A DNA stretch of 64,000 nt from Lanius collurio (Eukaryota; Chordata; Aves; Passeriformes; Laniidae): assembly GCA_020086605.1 (NCBI GenBank), contig JACBWW010000007.1, positions 25,127,100 through 25,191,099 on the forward strand. The letters run 5' to 3'. Below the pieces are notes generated by a model. The model had not been told where the DNA came from. It made no database searches and saw nothing but the letters and a program-made list of their open reading frames with translations. The position numbers were made by a program, and so were the translations under genes. How positions within the stretch are numbered: the first letter of the stretch is position 1; each line of letters opens with the position of its first letter. Of this stretch, positions 63,636 to 64,000 are shown piece after piece.

Positions 63636-63800
63636 TATAATATACATATATAATACAGAAAGTAAATAGTAATATGTTCTCATAGTATAGTATTATATAT
63701 CCATATCTATCATAGTTCCATATCCATTTTATATATTTATATTTTTATTTGTATGATGCTATATATGTAAAATATACATTTGTAGTATAATGTGTTAAAC
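63636..63800. repeat. AT-rich low-complexity stretch
   Basis: Dominated by TATA, ATAT and CATA steps, with no unit of fixed length. Confidence 0.75.
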
Positions 63801-64000
63801 AAAACCTGCCAAAACCTCTTTTTCTCTTGCAGGAAACAGGGCTCATCTTGTTTTCACAAGATATCAAGTGTGCATTTTTTTTAATACTAAAAAATATATT
63901 AATGATCCTAGAATCAGCCAAAGCTCCTAAAAGTAAAAGTATATCTTCATATCCTCACAAGGCTGGTAAAAGAACTTTTCTCTGAAAAATGCAAACACAA

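Larger units (their letters stand above)
58691..64000. other. Non-coding DNA, no gene recognised
   Basis: AT-rich. It contains a 16-base T run at 61790-61805 and a strongly AT-rich stretch at about 63636-63800. The 83-codon frame at 63019-63270 begins at an ATG and reads somewhat protein-like, but it has no recognisable domain. Confidence 0.65.

Overview
The window looks like avian nuclear DNA, most likely from a songbird. It is AT-rich and carries at least four fragments of CR1 LINEs, the dominant retroposon of birds and reptiles; two of them run to recognisable CR1 3' ends. It also carries LTRs of a short (about 290 bp) avian ERVK-like family with 6-bp target duplications. I find no tRNA, rRNA, CRISPR array, operon or bacterial-type gene. 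I cannot assign any intact host protein-coding gene: the open frames are nearly all short and unrelated, as expected by chance in intronic or intergenic vertebrate DNA. The window could be an intron or a gene desert, and the sequence alone does not decide which.

The exception is one LTR-bounded element at 31898-34422 on the + strand. Two direct LTRs (292 and 289 bp, about 94% identical by eye) are flanked by a 6-bp target duplication with one mismatch. Reading inward there is an AA spacer and a TGG-starting putative primer-binding site, a leader, a decayed reading frame resembling a retroviral Gag matrix domain, a CpG-rich segment, a cold-shock domain of the vertebrate Y-box (YBX) protein family, a Pro/Phe/Tyr-rich tail, a non-coding stretch, a polypurine tract and the 3' LTR. 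I see no protease, polymerase or envelope domain. The element therefore appears to be a small, replication-defective, transducing-type endogenous retrovirus whose body was replaced by an intronless host Y-box sequence. It is broken by two in-frame TAG codons and frameshifts. This is the item in the window most likely to be undescribed.

A solo LTR of the same family lies about 4.7 kb upstream in the opposite orientation (26904-27191) with a perfect 6-bp duplication, GATTAT.

Layout: 1-12244 non-coding with simple repeats and one GC-rich block; 12245-12680 CR1 (+); 12681-23975 non-coding with a perfect 42-bp tandem duplication at 22223; 23976-24676 CR1 (+); 24677-26903 non-coding; 26904-27191 solo LTR (-); 27192-31897 non-coding; 31898-34422 the Y-box-carrying LTR element; 34423-42045 non-coding, with stretches that look like conserved non-coding DNA and a nested inverted repeat; 42046-42740 older CR1 (-); 48690-48800 short CR1 3' tail (-); about 57845-58690 a decayed tandem repeat joined to a possible LTR; the rest is non-coding with an AT-rich end.
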